Translations under genes and position numbers: made by a program
The notes under the pieces: generated by a model
Told to the model about the DNA's origin: nothing
The model's database searches: none
What the model saw: only the letters and a program-made list of their open reading frames with translations
Assembly: GCA_035533815.1 (NCBI GenBank)
Contig: DATLTB010000024.1
Coordinates: 1-15,879, forward strand
Source of the DNA: JANWKA01 sp035533815
GTDB lineage: Bacteria; Bacteroidota; Bacteroidia; Chitinophagales; Chitinophagaceae
Length of the DNA: 15,879 nt
Direction of reading: 5' to 3'
Part shown: piece by piece, positions 1 through 6,840 of the stretch
Position numbering within the stretch: position 1 is the stretch's first letter
Layout: each line of letters opens with the position of its first letter

Positions 1-543
1 GAAACCAGCATCGTGCGTCTTGACGGATTCATCCAAAAGATCATTGAGTATTATAAGAACTCCCGCCTGGAACCGGAATATGAGTATATAGATTTCAAAT
101 CCCTGATCAAGGAATCTGTAGAAGCCTGCCGGCATCAGAACCCTTCGATCATTTTCCATACCGAAATAGAACAGCAGGTAGAGTTCATGGGGGATTTCTT
201 CAGGACCAGCGTAGTGGTCAATAACCTGATCTCAAATGCCGTGAAATACCAAAAGCCAGATGAAAAGCATCAGACAGTCACCCTTTCCGTCAAGGTGGAG
301 CCCCACCGGGCGATCATCAGCATTGAAGACAACGGCATAGGCATTTTGAGCGAACACCTGAACAACATATTCAAAATGTTTTTCAGGACCAAGAACAACA
401 GCAAACCCGGAACCGGGATCGGTCTCTATATTGTCAAAGAAGCCCTAACGCGGATCGGAGGGACCATCAGTGTAACTTCCACTTTTGGCAGGGGTACCCG
501 GTTTGAGATCAACATTCCCAATAAAACCGAATTCAATGCCTGA
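1..543 (+). CDS. Sensor histidine kinase, C-terminal part (5' end outside window)
   Basis: The frame is open from the first base, so the start lies upstream and only about 180 residues are seen. They hold the HATPase_c ATP-binding domain: an N box (NLISNAVKY), a G1 box (DNGIGI), an F box region (FFRTKNNS) and a G2 box (GTGIGLYIV). The first 25 residues (RLDGFIQKIIEYYKNSRLE) look like the end of a HisKA dimerisation helix pair, so the phosphoacceptor His should lie just outside the window. In this family the kinase autophosphorylates that His and passes phosphate to a response regulator. The stop overlaps the start of the next gene by 8 bases, which suggests a cognate pair that is translationally coupled. 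Sensor domains and signal cannot be judged from this fragment. Family assignment is firm; the stimulus is unknown. Confidence 0.93.
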   Translation, partial: ETSIVRLDGFIQKIIEYYKNSRLEPEYEYIDFKSLIKESVEACRHQNPSIIFHTEIEQQVEFMGDFFRTSVVVNNLISNAVKYQKPDEKHQTVTLSVKVEPHRAIISIEDNGIGILSEHLNNIFKMFFRTKNNSKPGTGIGLYIVKEALTRIGGTISVTSTFGRGTRFEINIPNKTEFNA

Positions 544-937
544 TCTGAGATTCCTCCTCATCGATGACAATGAGATCGATCTTTTCTTTCATGACAAGCT
601 TCTCCGGTATCAGGGAATATCCATCAATATAGTTCCATTTAATAATGCCCAGCAGGCGCTGGAATTTCTCAGCTCCGATCTGGATCAGGCAGAAATTCCG
701 GAAACCATGATCCTGCTCGATATTCAAATGCCCGAGATGGATGGTTTTGATTTTCTTAAGCATTTTGAAAAATACCCCTCCAGGATAAAATCCAAATGCC
801 ATATCATCATGGTCTCTTCCTCCCTCGATTTCGGAGATATCAGCCGGGCCAATGCCAATGCCCTGATCATCAGGTTGCTTAAAAAGCCCCTCAACACCAA
901 AGAGCTGAAGGAAATCATTTCAACTATATTCGGCTGA
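536..937 (+). CDS. Single-domain (CheY-like) response regulator
   Basis: This 133-residue protein is almost entirely one receiver domain. The acidic pair is D10-D11 (LLIDDNEID), the phosphoacceptor is D62 in LLDIQMPEMDG, the conserved Ser/Thr position is in MVSSS, and the conserved Lys is in LLKKPLN. There is no DNA-binding or enzymatic output domain, so it probably acts by protein contact or as a phosphorelay intermediate, as in Rcp1- or Spo0F-type regulators. I chose the ATG at 536 rather than the in-frame start at 485, because the 17 extra residues fall inside the kinase gene, do not belong to the receiver fold, and the domain begins directly after 536. The gene overlaps the upstream kinase by 8 bases, consistent with a two-gene operon. 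It ends 6 bases before the convergent mgtA stop codon. Confidence 0.9.
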   Translation: MPDLRFLLIDDNEIDLFFHDKLLRYQGISINIVPFNNAQQALEFLSSDLDQAEIPETMILLDIQMPEMDGFDFLKHFEKYPSRIKSKCHIIMVSSSLDFGDISRANANALIIRLLKKPLNTKELKEIISTIFG

Positions 938-943
938 ACTGGG

Positions 944-3610
944 TTAAAGCCAAACTCCATACCGGCGGATGTACCAGTTCTTCACCGCCTGGGTTAGCAG
1001 ACAGTAGCTCAGCAGGATTCCCACCAGCCAGCAGAAATAGGTCCAGGGCAGGGAAACCAAACTGACGCTGGTTCCTAGGGGAGAGAACGGAATGCAGATC
1101 CCCACCAGCATGATCAAACCGGTCAGGACCAGGACCGGTAATGCGGCCGTACTTTTTATGAATGGGACCTTTTGGGTACGGATCATATGCACGATCAGGG
1201 TCTGGGACAGCAGCCCTTCAATGAACCATCCGGACTGGAAAAGGGATTGTCTGGACAGGCTGTTGGCGCGGAAAAAATACCACATGACCAAAAAGGTGAT
1301 GATATCAAAAATGGAGCTGATGGGCCCTATGAACACCATGAACCGGGCAATTCCTCCCGGATCCCATTTGCGGGGTTGCCGGGTGAATTCCTCATCCATG
1401 CGGTCCCAGGGCAGGGAGAGCTGGGAAAAATCGTATAACAGGTTCTGGATTAGCAGGTGGACCGGAAGCATGGGCAGGAAGGGTAAAAATATGCTGGCTA
1501 CCAGGACGCTGAGCACATTGCCGAAATTCGAACTGGTCGTCATCTTGATGTATTTCATGATATTGCCAAACACTTCCCTTCCCTTGATAATCCCTTCCTC
1601 CAGCACCATAAGGCTTTTTTCCAGCATGATGATATCTGCGCTTTCCTTGGCTATATCCGCTCCTGAGTCCACAGAGATGCCCACATCGGCTGACCGGAGC
1701 GCAGCTGCATCGTTGATACCGTCCCCGAGGTAACCCACCGTATTCCCCCTTTCCTTCAGCAGCAGGATGATCCTGGATTTCTGCATGGGGTTTAACCGGG
1801 CAAATACAATGGTCCGTTCTGCCAGGTCACCGAGCTCCTGGTCAGAAAGTGCTTCGATGGAGCTGCCGGTGACCACCTGGGCGGCATCCAGGCCGACTTC
1901 GCGGCAAATCTTGCGCGTCACTACTTCATTATCCCCGGTCAGCACCTTGACTTTCACCCCATGGCTTTCCAGGGCACGGATTGCGGGAGCAGCTGATTCT
2001 TTGGGCGGATCAAGGAAGGTGACAAATCCGACCAGGGTGAGTCCGGTTTCATCCCGGACGGAATACGGCCGGTCAATCGGGGGCATTGTTTTGCAGGCCA
2101 CGGCCACCACCCGAAAACCGTCTTCATTCTGCCGGTTCATCTCCCTGACGGCAATACCGCGCAGCTCCTCCGTCATGGGGGCGGACTGCCCGGCTTCCAC
2201 TTCGGCCGATGTACATATATCCAGGATTTCCTCCACCGCGCCCTTGCAGACAAAGAGGTTCTCATTATGTTCCTTTTCCACCACAACGGTCATACGCCGG
2301 CGCTGAAAGTCAAACGGTATCTCATCCACCATGCGGTAATCCCGCGCAATATTCAACTGGTGGTGCAATTCAGTATGCTCCAGCACTGCGCGGTCCAGCA
2401 GGTTTTTCAGCCCTGTCTGGTGATAGCTGTTCAGGAAGGCATATTTCAGTACATCCAGAGAAGTGTTACCGAAAATATTAATGTGCCGCTGCAGGATGAT
2501 CCGGTCCTGGGTGAGCGTACCGGTTTTATCTGTGCACAGGATATTCATGGCCCCGAAGTTCTGGATCGCATTGAGCCGCTTGACGATCACCTTATGCTTG
2601 GACATGGCCAGGGCCCCCCTGGCCAGGTTGGCGGTGACCACCATGGGCAGCATTTCCGGGGTCAGGCCCACGGCAACGGCGATGGCAAAAAGGAAGGCTT
2701 CGTGCCAGCTGTGTTTGGCAAAGCCATTGATCACAAAAATGATGGGGACCATCACCAGGATGAAGCGGATCAGCAGGAAGGTGACATTATTGACCCCGAT
2801 ATCGAAGCTGGTCAGGATCCGCTGGCCCACAATACTTTTCGCCATGGAACCGAAATAGGTCTTTCCTCCCGTGGCTACAACCAGGGCCAGGCCGGTCCCG
2901 CTGATGGCATTGGTGCCCATGAAGCAGATGTTCGTGCTTTCTAGCATACTGACTTCCTGGCCATTCCCGTTACCCGGCCTGGAAGCCTGAATGGCATATT
3001 TTTCCACGGGAAGGGATTCCCCGGTAAGGACCGACTGGCTGATGAACAGGTCCTTGGACTGGATCAGCCTGACATCAGCCGGTACCATGTCTCCCGCTGA
3101 CAGATGAACGGTATCCCCAACCACGAGGTCCCGGAATGGAATCTCCTGCTTCCTCGATACATCATCCTCATCCCGCCGGGTCACCGTGGCGGTATTGTTC
3201 ACCATGGATTTCAGCTTCTCTGCCGCCTTGGATGATCGGTATTCCTGGATAAAACGCATCAGCACGCTCACTACCACCATCACTGCCACCACGATGGTAG
3301 CCCGGGTATCTCCGGTGAGATCACTGACTACCCCCAAAACCAATAGCAGGATGACAAACGGGTTGACCAGGTTTGAATACAGCATCCGGTACCAGGACTG
3401 GGCCTTATCATGAGCGATTTCGTTCATGCCGTATTTTTCCCGCCTCTCTTCAACCTCCTCCATGGTCAACCCCGTTTTTGCGGTGCCCAGCATGTCGTAA
3501 AGGGCTTCCGTATCCACACAGGCTGCAGTATTGATCAGCTCTGAAAAGTATTTATTCTTTCCGGCCCTTTTTTCAGCTTCCTTTTTTAATTTTTCCCATA
3601 ATACAGTCAT
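944..3610 (-). CDS. mgtA: Magnesium-transporting P-type ATPase (MgtA/MgtB type)
   Basis: At 888 residues it is close to E. coli MgtA (about 898). It is an inner-membrane P3B ATPase that imports Mg2+ using ATP. In order: a cytoplasmic N-terminal cation-ATPase domain, the first membrane pair at about 83-120, the TGES actuator motif at 196-199, the M4 motif GLTPEMLP at about 315-322, the phosphorylation motif DKTGT with D361, the hinge motif GDGIND at 629-634, then the ADIAKES stretch and a C-terminal six-helix bundle including the MgtA-typical NLLYDFSQ in M6. All catalytic residues are present and no frameshift is seen. The ATG at 3610 gives the usual cytoplasmic extension. No co-directional neighbour lies upstream, so it is probably monocistronic. 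The best promoter candidate is nearly 400 bases upstream, implying a long 5' leader. Confidence 0.96.
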   Translation of the reverse strand: MTVLWEKLKKEAEKRAGKNKYFSELINTAACVDTEALYDMLGTAKTGLTMEEVEERREKYGMNEIAHDKAQSWYRMLYSNLVNPFVILLLVLGVVSDLTGDTRATIVVAVMVVVSVLMRFIQEYRSSKAAEKLKSMVNNTATVTRRDEDDVSRKQEIPFRDLVVGDTVHLSAGDMVPADVRLIQSKDLFISQSVLTGESLPVEKYAIQASRPGNGNGQEVSMLESTNICFMGTNAISGTGLALVVATGGKTYFGSMAKSIVGQRILTSFDIGVNNVTFLLIRFILVMVPIIFVINGFAKHSWHEAFLFAIAVAVGLTPEMLPMVVTANLARGALAMSKHKVIVKRLNAIQNFGAMNILCTDKTGTLTQDRIILQRHINIFGNTSLDVLKYAFLNSYHQTGLKNLLDRAVLEHTELHHQLNIARDYRMVDEIPFDFQRRRMTVVVEKEHNENLFVCKGAVEEILDICTSAEVEAGQSAPMTEELRGIAVREMNRQNEDGFRVVAVACKTMPPIDRPYSVRDETGLTLVGFVTFLDPPKESAAPAIRALESHGVKVKVLTGDNEVVTRKICREVGLDAAQVVTGSSIEALSDQELGDLAERTIVFARLNPMQKSRIILLLKERGNTVGYLGDGINDAAALRSADVGISVDSGADIAKESADIIMLEKSLMVLEEGIIKGREVFGNIMKYIKMTTSSNFGNVLSVLVASIFLPFLPMLPVHLLIQNLLYDFSQLSLPWDRMDEEFTRQPRKWDPGGIARFMVFIGPISSIFDIITFLVMWYFFRANSLSRQSLFQSGWFIEGLLSQTLIVHMIRTQKVPFIKSTAALPVLVLTGLIMLVGICIPFSPLGTSVSLVSLPWTYFCWLVGILLSYCLLTQAVKNWYIRRYGVWL

Positions 3611-3652
3611 GGTATTGAATTTTCAAATCATTAAAAATGCTGTCAGCTCTCG

Positions 3653-3670
3653 GGGCGGCAGGTGTCGCCC
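3653..3670 (-). promoter_or_regulatory. GC-rich hairpin in the mgtA leader
   Basis: GGGCG (3653-3657) pairs with CGCCC (3666-3670) across an 8-base loop, about 40 bases upstream of the mgtA ATG. No U-tract follows it on the mgtA strand, so it is not a classical intrinsic terminator. It could be part of a leader structure controlling expression, or simply chance. Confidence 0.25.
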
Positions 3671-3956
3671 GATCAGGGAATCAGGGAACCGGGAAAGAAT
3701 AAAAATGATTTTTCAAATTAAAGCAAACCGGGAAACACCGCTGTTCATATACACGGCAGGTCGTAAAACCAATGCTTGAAAAATGAGGAAGTAATGGATG
3801 AATGTACGGGATCCCTTCAGTTCCTGGAAGAACAGTTGGGAGAGCATGGAAGGCTGAACCGGACCAATCGGGAACAGCCCGGCATACTCTTATACCTGGT
3901 GGTATGAGTACCCGTATTGGCATGAGTGCTGATGGTTAATATTTGTCTGTCGCTAT

Positions 3957-3973
3957 GACTCGAACCTGCGTCC
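3957..3973 (-). other. tRNA/tmRNA T-arm-like remnant, possible old attachment site
   Basis: The minus strand reads GGACGCAGGTTCGAGTC, very close to the segment leading into and through the T-loop near the 3' end of tmRNA (typical form GGACGCGGGTTCGANTC) and also like a general tRNA T-arm. The following bases (ATAGCGAC) do not restore the 3' half of the T-stem, there is no acceptor stem or CCA, and no tmRNA tag frame or tRNA body is nearby. It is therefore at most a remnant or an att-core-like sequence left by an integration event. Confidence 0.25.
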
Positions 3974-4007
3974 ATTTTGGTTTAAGAATATATTATTTTG
4001 TCGGGTA

Positions 4008-4039
4008 CAAAGGTAGGATGCCTTTTTTAAGACGGCAAA
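4008..4039 (-). promoter_or_regulatory. Bacteroidota-type promoter reading towards mgtA
   Basis: On the minus strand, TTTG (4039-4036) and TACCTTTG (4015-4008) are separated by 20 bases. This matches the Bacteroidota primary sigma consensus, TTTG near -33 and TAnnTTTG near -7, exactly. The predicted transcript start is near 4001. The only downstream gene on that strand is mgtA. Its spacer contains the inverted repeat at 4019-4037. Confidence 0.6.
4019..4037. repeat. Imperfect inverted repeat, candidate operator 1
   Basis: The sequence TGCCTTTTTTAAGACGGCA has TGCC/GGCA arms and an AT core. It occupies the spacer between the -33 and -7 elements of the minus-strand promoter. It resembles the second repeat at 4053-4070, sharing the TTTTTAAG core flanked by GC-type arms. 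No regulator gene in the window is an obvious partner. Confidence 0.35.
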
Positions 4040-4045
4040 TTTAAA

Positions 4046-4077
4046 TTAGGTAACTGCTTTTTAAGGCAGTATGTTTA
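4046..4077 (+). promoter_or_regulatory. Possible promoter of the NTF2-like/TfoX gene pair
   Basis: TTAG (4046-4049) and TATGTTTA (4070-4077) are spaced by 20 bases. Each differs by one base from TTTG and TAnnTTTG. Transcription would begin near 4084, about 10 bases before the ATG at 4094. The match is weaker than that of the divergent promoter. Confidence 0.35.
4053..4070. repeat. Inverted repeat, candidate operator 2
   Basis: ACTGC and GCAGT arms (5 bp, perfect) flank an 8-base TTTTTAAG core. It fills most of the spacer of the plus-strand promoter candidate and resembles the repeat at 4019-4037, with their start points 34 bases apart. Confidence 0.35.
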
Positions 4078-4093
4078 CTTCAAATCATTAAGC

Positions 4094-4492
4094 ATGGACA
4101 TTTCATCAATCACCGAAAACAACAGGGCCCTGGTTTCCGGCTATATCACTGCAGTGGGCCAAAAGCAGTTTAACCGGCTTTCTGAATACCTGGCCGATGA
4201 CCTGGAATTCTCTGGTCCCAAAAGCAGCCTCCATTCCGGCCCGCAATACATCAAGGTTCTGGAAAAACTTGGAACGATCCTGTTGCAAAATGATATAAAA
4301 AGGATCTTTGTGGAAGGCAATGAAGCCTGTGTGATCTATGACTTTGTTACTGACACGGAAGTAGGCATCGTACCCTCTGTGGAATGGCTTAAAATCAGCC
4401 AGGGCAAAATTTCCTCCATTCACCTGATTTTTGACCGGTATCGCTGGGAAGAAGTCATTGAAGTAATGAACCGACGGGTAAAGAAAAATTAG
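4094..4492 (+). CDS. NTF2-like / SnoaL-like fold protein
   Basis: This 132-residue protein has the size and pattern of the NTF2-like superfamily: an N-terminal helix (NNRALVSGYITAVGQKQFNRLSEYLADDLEFSGP), then alternating strands ending in VEWLKISQGKISSIHLIFDRYRW, which resembles the usual last strands of SnoaL-like proteins. It has no signal peptide or membrane segment, so it is probably cytoplasmic. Members may be enzymes, ligand binders or uncharacterised small proteins, and nothing here tells which. The stop TAG is followed at once by the start of a TfoX-N domain gene, so the two are very probably co-transcribed and translationally coupled. A divergent regulatory region with two similar inverted repeats lies upstream. 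Fold assignment is fairly good; function is unknown. Confidence 0.75.
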   Translation: MDISSITENNRALVSGYITAVGQKQFNRLSEYLADDLEFSGPKSSLHSGPQYIKVLEKLGTILLQNDIKRIFVEGNEACVIYDFVTDTEVGIVPSVEWLKISQGKISSIHLIFDRYRWEEVIEVMNRRVKKN

Positions 4493-4891
4493 TTGCCATT
4501 GGCATATAGTGAAGAAATAGCCCGGAGAGTCAGGCAAGCCCTTGCCCATATAGTGGATCTGGAAGAAAAAAAAATGATCGGCGGAATCTGCTTTATGGTG
4601 AAAGGGAAAATGTGCACTGGTGTCCGTGGGGAGGAAATGATGTGCCGTATCGGCCCTGATCATTTTGAAGAGGCCCTCCAAGAAAGGGGATGCAGGCCGA
4701 TGACCCTTAATTCCAGAATAATGACGGGATTTGTCATCATTGACAAGGAAGGCATGCAGGCAAAGAAAGATTTTGATCGCTGGATAAAACGATCTCTGGA
4801 CTATAATAAGTTCGCTAAACCGGCAAAAGGAACAAAGAAGGAACGCAGCCTTTCCCATGATAAATACCAGAACAACAAAAAAATAAAATGA
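4493..4891 (+). CDS. TfoX/Sxy N-terminal domain protein
   Basis: The protein has about 132 residues. Residues 3-110 follow the TfoX-N pattern: LAYSEEIARRVRQAL, then EKKMIGGICFMVKGKMCTGV, then a MMCRIGP strand, RPMTLNSRIMTGFVIID and the helix KKDFDRWIKRSLDYN. Sxy/TfoX is the competence regulator of gammaproteobacteria, but stand-alone TfoX-N proteins are common elsewhere and have no settled role, so a competence function should not be assumed. A lysine-rich, low-complexity tail follows residue 112. The start is a TTG directly after the TAG of the preceding gene, with no gap; a second in-frame TTG lies two codons later and no ATG is available before the domain. This implies coupling by a terminating ribosome. 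The partner is the NTF2-like gene. Confidence 0.8.
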   Translation: MPLAYSEEIARRVRQALAHIVDLEEKKMIGGICFMVKGKMCTGVRGEEMMCRIGPDHFEEALQERGCRPMTLNSRIMTGFVIIDKEGMQAKKDFDRWIKRSLDYNKFAKPAKGTKKERSLSHDKYQNNKKIK

Positions 4892-5154
4892 ATTGCCCTG
4901 CCGAAAATGTACACCGTATCTTAAACGGATTAATTGTCAACCCGATGAAGTGATGAATACCTATACCTTAAGCAGCAGGGGGTGCAAACCATAAGCCGCT
5001 AATTATATATAAATACTTATAATACAACAAATGATTAATTAACCGGTAAAGGGAACAAAGGATTAACCAGGGATGATTTAATTGGTTTTAAATAATAAGA
5101 GCCCAATATTTAATCTCTACTCATACCTTCATCCTCTCCAAATTGAACAAATCA
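4892..5154 (+). promoter_or_regulatory. Upstream region of the arabinose operon
   Basis: No gene is seen here. The region is AT-rich. It contains an inverted repeat with ATTATA (5002-5007) and TATAAT (5018-5023) arms, the palindrome TTAATTAA (5035-5042), and a near-palindrome TTAACCGGTAA just after it. A weak promoter candidate is TTGG (5082-5085) and TATTTAAT (5107-5114), spacer 21, which would give a leader of about 30 bases to the araB ATG. These are candidate sites for arabinose-responsive control. No AraR-like regulator is encoded in the window. Confidence 0.35.
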
Positions 5155-6822
5155 ATGGACCGGGATAAATTTGTCATCGGGGTGGATTTCGGCACCGATT
5201 CTGTCCGAAGCATACTGGCGGATGCACGGAGCGGAGCGGAGATTGCCTCAGCCGTTTTTTATTATCCCAGATGGCGGGACGGGCTATTCTGCAATCCATC
5301 CGAAAATCAGTTCCGCCAGCATCCCCTGGATTATACGGAAGGGCTGGAATACACCATCAAAGAATGTCTTCGGCTGGCCGGTGGTGCCCGAACTGCTGCA
5401 TCCGTAAAAGGGATTTCTGCCGACACGACCGGATCCACTCCTGTGGCGGTCGATGTATCGGGCACCCCGCTTTCCATGCTTCCCGGCTTTGAAACCAACC
5501 CGAATGCCATGTTCGTGCTCTGGAAGGACCATACTTCCCTGAAGGAAGCAGCCGAGCTGAATCTCCATGCCCGGAACTTTGACACCAATTACCTGCAATT
5601 TGTCGGAGGGGTATATTCTTCAGAATGGTTCTGGGCTAAGCTCCTGCATATACTCCGGGTGGATGCCCAGGTCAGAAAAGCCAGTTTTTCCTGGGTGGAG
5701 CACTGCGACTGGATCCCGTTCCTGCTGACCGGAGGAACCCGGGTGAGCGCGATGAAACGGGGAGTGTGCGCAGCCGGACATAAAGCCCTTTGGGCAAAAT
5801 CCTTTCCAGGTTTACCCCCCGAAACTTTTTTCAGTTCCTGGGATCCCTTGCTGGCCGGATTCAGGGAGCGGCTTTTCACGGAAACCTACTCCGCTGACAC
5901 CCCGGCAGGTTTCCTGAGCCCGGCCTGGGCTGAAAAATTAGGGCTCAGCCCGGCAGTCACCGTGGGCGTGGGAGCCTTCGATGCCCATATGGGTGCGGTA
6001 GGCGGACAGATCGAGCCCTATCACCTGAGCAAGGTGATGGGCACTTCCACCTGTGATATGCTGGTCGCCCCCCTGGATAAAACGGAACATATGCTGATCC
6101 GGGGTATCTGCGGTCAGGTGCCCGGCTCGATTATTCCGGGCATGATGGGCATGGAGGCCGGACAATCCGCCTTCGGGGATACCTATGCCTGGTTTCGGGA
6201 TCTGCTGTTATGGCCCCTCCGGCATTTTACGGAGCATAACCAGGAAGGTACAGCGCTGTCCGGACTGACCAAACGGATCAGTGACCTGATCCTGCCTGCC
6301 CTGGCTGAAGAAGCGGCGAAGATCCCCCCGGACATTAAAAATGAATGGGCCGTGGACTGGCTTAACGGGAGAAGGACCCCGGATGCCAATCAGTCCCTGA
6401 AAGCAGCGATCGGAGGACTCAGCCTGGGGAGCCATGCCCCCGCCATGTTCAGGGCACTTGCCGAAGCAACCTGCTTCGGGGCAAAAATGATTGTGGACCG
6501 GTTTAATGAGCAAGGCATTGCAGTCCAGGGATTGATCGGCCTGGGCGGGGTGGCCCGAAAATCTTCCTTCATCATGCAAATGATGGCCGACATCATGGAA
6601 ATGCCCATCAGGATTCACCGATCGGAGCAAACCTGCGCAGCAGGTGCTGCCATGTTTGCCACAGTTGCTGCCGGGATATACCAGGATATAGAGACTGCCA
6701 TGAATACCATGGGTCAGGGGTTTGATATGGAATATACCCCGGATCCGGCGCTTTCCGGCATATACCGGTCCCGTTATGATATTTATCAGAAATGGGGTAA
6801 TTTCATCGAACAGGACACCTAA
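5155..6822 (+). CDS. araB: L-ribulokinase
   Basis: This FGGY-family sugar kinase has 555 residues (E. coli AraB has about 566). It phosphorylates L-ribulose to L-ribulose 5-phosphate with ATP in the cytoplasm. The N-terminal nucleotide-binding motif VIGVDFGTDSVRS is at residues 7-19, the substrate domain contains ADTTGSTPVAVD and a long WVEHCDWIPFLLTG stretch typical of ribulokinases, and the C-terminal ATPase half carries GLGGVARKSSFIMQMMAD near 462-480 and CAAGAAMFA. I chose the ATG at 5155 over the in-frame TTG at 5143, because the domain begins at residue 6 and the extra four codons add nothing. It is the first gene of the araB-araD-araA-symporter operon, 18 bases before araD. No Shine-Dalgarno sequence is evident, as is usual in Bacteroidota. 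Confidence 0.95.
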   Translation: MDRDKFVIGVDFGTDSVRSILADARSGAEIASAVFYYPRWRDGLFCNPSENQFRQHPLDYTEGLEYTIKECLRLAGGARTAASVKGISADTTGSTPVAVDVSGTPLSMLPGFETNPNAMFVLWKDHTSLKEAAELNLHARNFDTNYLQFVGGVYSSEWFWAKLLHILRVDAQVRKASFSWVEHCDWIPFLLTGGTRVSAMKRGVCAAGHKALWAKSFPGLPPETFFSSWDPLLAGFRERLFTETYSADTPAGFLSPAWAEKLGLSPAVTVGVGAFDAHMGAVGGQIEPYHLSKVMGTSTCDMLVAPLDKTEHMLIRGICGQVPGSIIPGMMGMEAGQSAFGDTYAWFRDLLLWPLRHFTEHNQEGTALSGLTKRISDLILPALAEEAAKIPPDIKNEWAVDWLNGRRTPDANQSLKAAIGGLSLGSHAPAMFRALAEATCFGAKMIVDRFNEQGIAVQGLIGLGGVARKSSFIMQMMADIMEMPIRIHRSEQTCAAGAAMFATVAAGIYQDIETAMNTMGQGFDMEYTPDPALSGIYRSRYDIYQKWGNFIEQDT

Positions 6823-6840
6823 TCGGATACTGTAGCTGAT

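Larger units (their letters stand above)
3611..4001 (-). other. Probable long 5' leader of mgtA (about 390 nt)
   Basis: This stretch lacks a recognisable gene. If the promoter at 4008-4039 is the mgtA promoter, the whole interval is transcribed as leader. It contains a GC-rich hairpin 40 bases before the mgtA start, an 80-codon minus-strand frame (3923 to 3681) with about 12 proline codons, and a T-arm-like sequence near its 5' end. On the opposite strand there is a 37-codon ATG frame (3794-3907) with a purine-rich GAGGAAG 8 bases upstream that resembles no family I know. Enterobacterial mgtA leaders also carry a short proline-containing ORF (mgtL) that couples translation to Mg2+ or proline status. 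The parallel is inference only, as no sequence similarity is visible. Confidence 0.35.

Noticed and set aside
2267..2944. 225-codon plus-strand frame opposite mgtA
   Set aside because: It lies wholly within mgtA, has the same antisense-type composition, and shows no domain; mgtA is complete on the other strand.
4493..4891. Competence regulator role for the TfoX-N protein
   Set aside because: Only the N-terminal domain is present and no competence genes are nearby; stand-alone TfoX-N proteins are widespread without this role shown.
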